Assembly (NCBI RefSeq): GCF_004210375.1
Contig: NW_027467782.1
Location: 33,159,771 to 33,223,770 of the forward strand
Direction of reading: 5' to 3'
DNA from: Tachypleus tridentatus
Taxonomy: Eukaryota > Arthropoda > Merostomata > Xiphosura > Limulidae
Length of the DNA stretch: 64,000 nt
In this document: piece after piece, positions 62,891-64,000 of the stretch
Numbering within the stretch: position 1 is the first letter of the stretch
Layout of the letters: each line of letters begins with the position of its first letter
Notes under the pieces: generated by a model
What the model was told of the DNA's origin: nothing
The model's database searches: none
The model's input: only the letters and a program-made list of their open reading frames with translations
Made by a program: the position numbers and the translations under genes

Positions 62891-64000
62891 CTCTCCTATC
62901 TCACCTCTGATATATAACATTGCTCCCAAATTGGGAAAGGAGTCGCTCTTAGTTGAGGCTGTCCATGACCTTATCTGTAGTAAGGTGGAAACATAGGTTT
63001 GATGTGGTGGTCTCCAGGGGACTGTGATGCTGAACTTTTAGGTGATCCTGGACATTCTGGAGAGAATTTAGATTTGCTTTTTCTTGTGCCTTCCTTTCAT
63101 CTGTTTGCTTCTAATGAGGCTAATTTTGATCACCTTTTACCAACTTCTTTTCTTTACTTAGTTCATTCAGTGTGTCATGTTTTTTGTCATTACTTGGTGG
63201 GTTTTCCTTGGGGGTGGAAAGGTCTGAAGGTGAGTACTTAGTCCTCCCTCCATTCCCTAATACTGAGGCTCATATAGAGATGTTTACTGCTCAGTTTGGT
63301 GAGTACTTAGTCCTCCCTCCATTCCCTGATACTGAGGCTCATATAAGAGATGTTTATTGCTCAGTTTTGTGAAGGGACAGCTATGTCTTGTCTGCCATGT
63401 TTGTCAGAACAGCATGTTTAACTCATTATCATGAGGTAGATACACGTTTAGACTCTCAGAGAATAGATCAGCTCCTGAAAATGTTCCATAAAGAAGTTTA
63501 TGCTTAATCTGAATATATCACAGTTTTGTAGGATTTGTTTGACCTTAACTAACACTGTAATATTTACTGTATGGACACTTTTTTTTCTCCTCATTTCAGT
63601 TGTCGACTTCAACACTTTCCTGAATTTCGTGGCTGGTATTTCATTGAAACATATTAGAGGGCATTTGTCTACTTACTGACAACCTCCATGTGTTATATGA
63701 GTCCTTTTTCTCAAACTCTTGATTTTTGCAGGCATTCCAGACCCTTCATATTCAAGGGCTTATGTCACCCATCTGCATTCGTCTTAGTTGTTGGTTGCTT
63801 GACTTTCCTCAGCTCTTACAGGAGGTCTAGTTCCAATGTTGTCCTGACCCTAACAACAACCCCTTGTTTCATCATTACTTACAATATTTTATGCCCTTAT
63901 CTACAGGGTTCCATGTTCAATTGATTGGAGTATTGCCAGCAGTGTAAATGACTACTGTATTCCTTTGTGTCCTGTGGGGACTCATCTACATTAATTTTTG
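62890..64000 (+). repeat. unclassified repeat-like sequence with a 69-bp duplication
   Basis: T/C-rich sequence resembling R2-type blocks in composition. A 69-bp unit (ggtgagtacttagtcctccc, tactgaggctcatata) is duplicated in tandem at 63,229-63,297 and 63,298-63,366. Frames to the right end are short and show no recognisable domain. The right end is cut by the window. Confidence 0.45.

Overview
The window is eukaryotic, AT-rich and almost entirely intronic or repetitive DNA. It carries one host gene on the + strand: ATR, the PIKK-family DNA-damage checkpoint kinase. I traced 16 exons between 2,364 and 61,828 by conserved protein blocks, splice sites and agreeing intron phases. Large introns, jockey-like LINEs ending in ACCA-rich tails, Tc1/mariner elements, Ty3/Gypsy remnants and tRNA-derived SINEs suggest an invertebrate, most likely an arthropod. 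The SINEs and inverted-repeat elements resemble ones I associate with horseshoe crabs. That is inference from memory; the species is not proven.

Layout. 1-1,610: 3' end of a jockey-like LINE. 2,364-4,918: two N-terminal ATR exons. 4,948-6,151: a dead Tc1-like transposon starting 29 bp past the second exon. 6,152-20,376: no ATR exon, but a piggyBac-like repeat family, a minus-strand CR1-like LINE remnant, an internally deleted LTR element, a degenerate minisatellite and a deleted jockey-like LINE. 20,377-44,478: ten ATR exons covering the end of the HEAT solenoid and the start of the FAT domain, with a 1.2-kb minisatellite at 25.5-26.7 kb. 45.2-46.3 kb: minus-strand mariner. 47.2-51.9 kb: minus-strand Gypsy-type LTR retrotransposon whose integrase lies upstream of its reverse transcriptase. 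52,326-61,828: four more ATR exons, a 61-bp minisatellite and a near-full-length jockey-like LINE. 61.8-64 kb: intron and unclassified repeats. The ATR kinase domain would lie beyond the right edge.

The ATR copy is abnormal. About 900 residues of the HEAT region (roughly human 440-1370) are missing between the exons ending at 4,918 and starting at 20,377, although the splice phases of those two exons match. Four later exons carry 1-bp frameshifts, two of them in A-runs and one in a T-rich stretch, and two of these also carry an in-frame stop. Either this is a decaying duplicate, which would fit a lineage with genome duplications, or the assembly has consensus errors plus a collapsed region.

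The two observations I rate highest are the 61-bp minisatellite, whose units look copied from the 3' end of an ATR exon plus its 5' splice site, so each unit carries the same GTAATT as the exon donor, and the Gypsy-type element with PR-IN-RT-RH (Gmr1-like) order.
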